Shown here one piece after another: positions 40,681 through 42,411 of a DNA stretch of 42,411 bases. A model generated the notes under the pieces. The model saw nothing but the letters and a program-made list of their open reading frames with translations, made no database searches and was not told the origin of the DNA. Both the position numbers and the translations under genes were made by a program. Every line of letters begins with the position of its first letter. Positions within the stretch are counted from its first letter, which is position 1. The stretch comes from Pseudomonadota bacterium (lineage in GTDB: Bacteria > Pseudomonadota > Gammaproteobacteria > Burkholderiales > Rhodocyclaceae), in the NCBI GenBank assembly GCA_021782315.1, contig JAJXVG010000006.1, positions 1-42,411 of the forward strand, read 5' to 3'.

Positions 40681-42084
40681 GTGAATACGCCGGACGATCT
40701 GCGCCAATTGGCGTCGCAGTCTCTGCTTTCCCACTTTGCCGATCTCTGCGAGGGGGCGGTGATTGTCGATGCCCAGGCCAATGTCGTCTGGATGAACGAT
40801 CGCTACCCCGGTCATTTGGGGATCAGCGACCGGGCGGCCATGATCGGTCAGCCGATTGAAGAGGTTATTCCGAACAGCCTGATGCGTCAGGTCGTTCACA
40901 CCGGGCGGCCGATCATGCTCGACATCATGGATTTCGGCGACGAATCCTTTGTCGTGACCCGCCTGCCGCTTCGGGATGCGGCAGGAAGCGTGGTTGGTGC
41001 GGTCGGCTTCATCCTTTACGACGATCCGCGCCAATTGGCCCCGGTTGTTTCCCGTTACCAGCGTCTGCGTGCCGATCTGGCAGAGGCCGAGCGCAAACTG
41101 GCCGATGCCCGGCGGACCAAGTACACCTTTTCCAGTTTCGTCGGGGCCGGTGCCGCCTGCGGCGATCTAAAGCAGGCGGCGCGGCGCGCGGCGCGCACCT
41201 CCTCGTCGGTGCTCATTCTCGGCGAAACGGGAACCGGCAAGGAGCTTCTGGCACAGGCGATTCACGCCGCCAGCCCGCGCGCCGGAGCTGCCTTCGTCGC
41301 GGTCAATATCGCCGCCGTACCGGAAACCTTGCTCGAGGCCGAATTTTTCGGCGTTGCACCCGGCGCCTATACCGGGGCCGACAGGCGCGGTCGGGACGGC
41401 AAGTTCAAGCTGGCCGACGGCGGCACGCTCTTTCTCGACGAAATCGGCGACATGTCGCTTGCGCTTCAGGCCAAGCTGCTGCGCGTGCTGCAGGAGCGGG
41501 AGTTCGAGCCGGTCGGCTCGAACCGCCTGCAGGCGGTCGATGTCCGGATCGTTGCGGCAACCAGTCGGGATCTCGAAAAAATGGTTGCGGACGGCCAGTT
41601 TCGGACCGATCTCTACTATCGCCTGAACGTCATCACCCTGAAGACGCCGCCCTTGCGTGAACGCCCGGAAGATCTGGCCTTGCTGGCCGATTACTTGATT
41701 GAACTGATTTGCCGTCAGCAGGGGATGCCATTGCACGGCATCGGCACGGCGGCGCTCAACCGCCTGTTGCAGCATGACTGGCCCGGCAATGTACGCGAAC
41801 TGGCCAATGTGCTGGAACGCGCCTTGCTGATGAGCGATGGCGACATGCTCGACAGCGCCGGTCTCGAACGGGTCATGCCGAAGTTGAAGGCGGCGTCGCC
41901 GACCCCGCTCGGCAACGCGCCCGGCCTTGCCGAGGTCGTAGCGCAGGCGGAGCGCCAGGCAATTCTCTCGGCTCTCCGCGCCTGTCTCGGCAACAAGGCC
42001 CAGGCTGCCCGCCTGCTGGGCATTTCGCGTGCCGCACTGTACGAGAAAATGGCACTCCTCGGCGTCGATGCCCAGGCGCCCTGA
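40681..42084 (+). CDS. PAS-AAA+-Fis sigma-54-dependent transcriptional activator
   Basis: GETGTGKELLAQAIH, GAYTGADRRGRDGKFKLADGGTLFLDEIGD, WPGNVRELANVLERAL, C-terminal HTH NKAQAARLLGISRAALYEKM; GTG 40681 chosen (TTG 40642 possible). Confidence 0.93.
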   Translation: MNTPDDLRQLASQSLLSHFADLCEGAVIVDAQANVVWMNDRYPGHLGISDRAAMIGQPIEEVIPNSLMRQVVHTGRPIMLDIMDFGDESFVVTRLPLRDAAGSVVGAVGFILYDDPRQLAPVVSRYQRLRADLAEAERKLADARRTKYTFSSFVGAGAACGDLKQAARRAARTSSSVLILGETGTGKELLAQAIHAASPRAGAAFVAVNIAAVPETLLEAEFFGVAPGAYTGADRRGRDGKFKLADGGTLFLDEIGDMSLALQAKLLRVLQEREFEPVGSNRLQAVDVRIVAATSRDLEKMVADGQFRTDLYYRLNVITLKTPPLRERPEDLALLADYLIELICRQQGMPLHGIGTAALNRLLQHDWPGNVRELANVLERALLMSDGDMLDSAGLERVMPKLKAASPTPLGNAPGLAEVVAQAERQAILSALRACLGNKAQAARLLGISRAALYEKMALLGVDAQAP

Positions 42085-42086
42085 CG

Positions 42087-42125
42087 TGTCTGCCAAAGCG
42101 GACGGGGTGTCTGCCGTGCCGGACA
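42087..42125 (+). promoter_or_regulatory. Tandem upstream activating sites TGTCtGCC-N3-(G/C)CGGAC(G/A)
   Basis: tgtctgccaaagcggacg (42087..42104) and tgtctgccgtgccggaca (42108..42125), starts 21 bp apart. Confidence 0.7.
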
Positions 42126-42169
42126 CTTAGGGGCGGCAAATGGCCGGGATAGTCTTCGAATTTCCTCAT

Positions 42170-42182
42170 TTTCAACGAGTTG
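42170..42182 (+). promoter_or_regulatory. IHF-like site
   Basis: tttcaacgagttg vs WATCAANNNNTTR, one mismatch. Confidence 0.4.
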
Positions 42183-42189
42183 CACAATC

Positions 42190-42205
42190 TGGCATGGCGT
42201 GTGCG
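42190..42205 (+). promoter_or_regulatory. Sigma-54 -24/-12 promoter
   Basis: TGGCATG-GCGT-GTGCG vs TGGCACGNNNNTTGCW with exact GG/GC spacing. Confidence 0.75.
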
Positions 42206-42245
42206 TTGTTTGACCTTCCGCAATAATTATCAAGGAGACACAACT

Positions 42246-42411
42246 GTGGACTTTCTCATCGTTCTCGGGGCCCTGGCCTTTTTGATGTTCGTGGCCTATC
42301 GCGGCTACAGCGTCATCCTTTTTGCACCGATCGCGGCCATGGGGGCCGTACTGCTCATCGATCCCAATCTGGTGGCGCCGATGTTCACCGGCCTCTTCAT
42401 GGACAAGATGG
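42246..42411 (+). CDS. GntP-like permease, N-terminal fragment (runs off the window)
   Basis: MDFLIVLGALAFLMFVAYRGYSVILFAPIAAMGAVLLIDPNLVAPMFTGLFMDKM; GGAG before GTG. Confidence 0.6.
   Translation, partial: MDFLIVLGALAFLMFVAYRGYSVILFAPIAAMGAVLLIDPNLVAPMFTGLFMDKM

Overview
This is a high-GC, betaproteobacterial-looking chromosomal window; Rhodocyclales-like is my inference from gene content. Left part (~0.2-14.8 kb): an LplT-PlsC fusion, ubiA, ubiD, small membrane and GNAT genes, a GGDEF/EAL protein, a QueG-like Fe-S protein, dacB, an MCP, and a CxxCH-containing DUF3365-type/PAS/GGDEF protein. Middle part (~15-30.4 kb): a phenylacetate (paa) catabolic region with paaX, paaY, an IclR regulator, two enoyl-CoA hydratases, a Liv-type binding protein, a paaJ/pcaF thiolase, paaK, paaI, paaH, paaG and paaN. 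No paaABCDE epoxidase genes are present in the window. Divergent from paaN (~30.8-37 kb) is a second unit: a ferritin-like diiron-carboxylate protein, a 2Fe-2S/flavin reductase, and livH-livM-livG. It ends in a single ORF that fuses an N-terminal hemerythrin (HHE) domain to a LivF-type ABC ATPase. Right end: small Cys-rich genes, a Ser-rich protein, a CBS protein, and a sigma-54 activator followed by tandem dyads, an IHF-like site, a -24/-12 promoter and a truncated permease gene. The strongest leads are the hemerythrin-LivF fusion and the uncharacterised diiron oxygenase/reductase pair beside the paa operon. Together they could form an oxygen-responsive aromatic uptake and activation module. 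I also found a dispersed ~82-bp repeat whose core is inverted between two copies while its downstream CACTACACTAG tag is not. All functional calls come from reading translated motifs; no database search was run.
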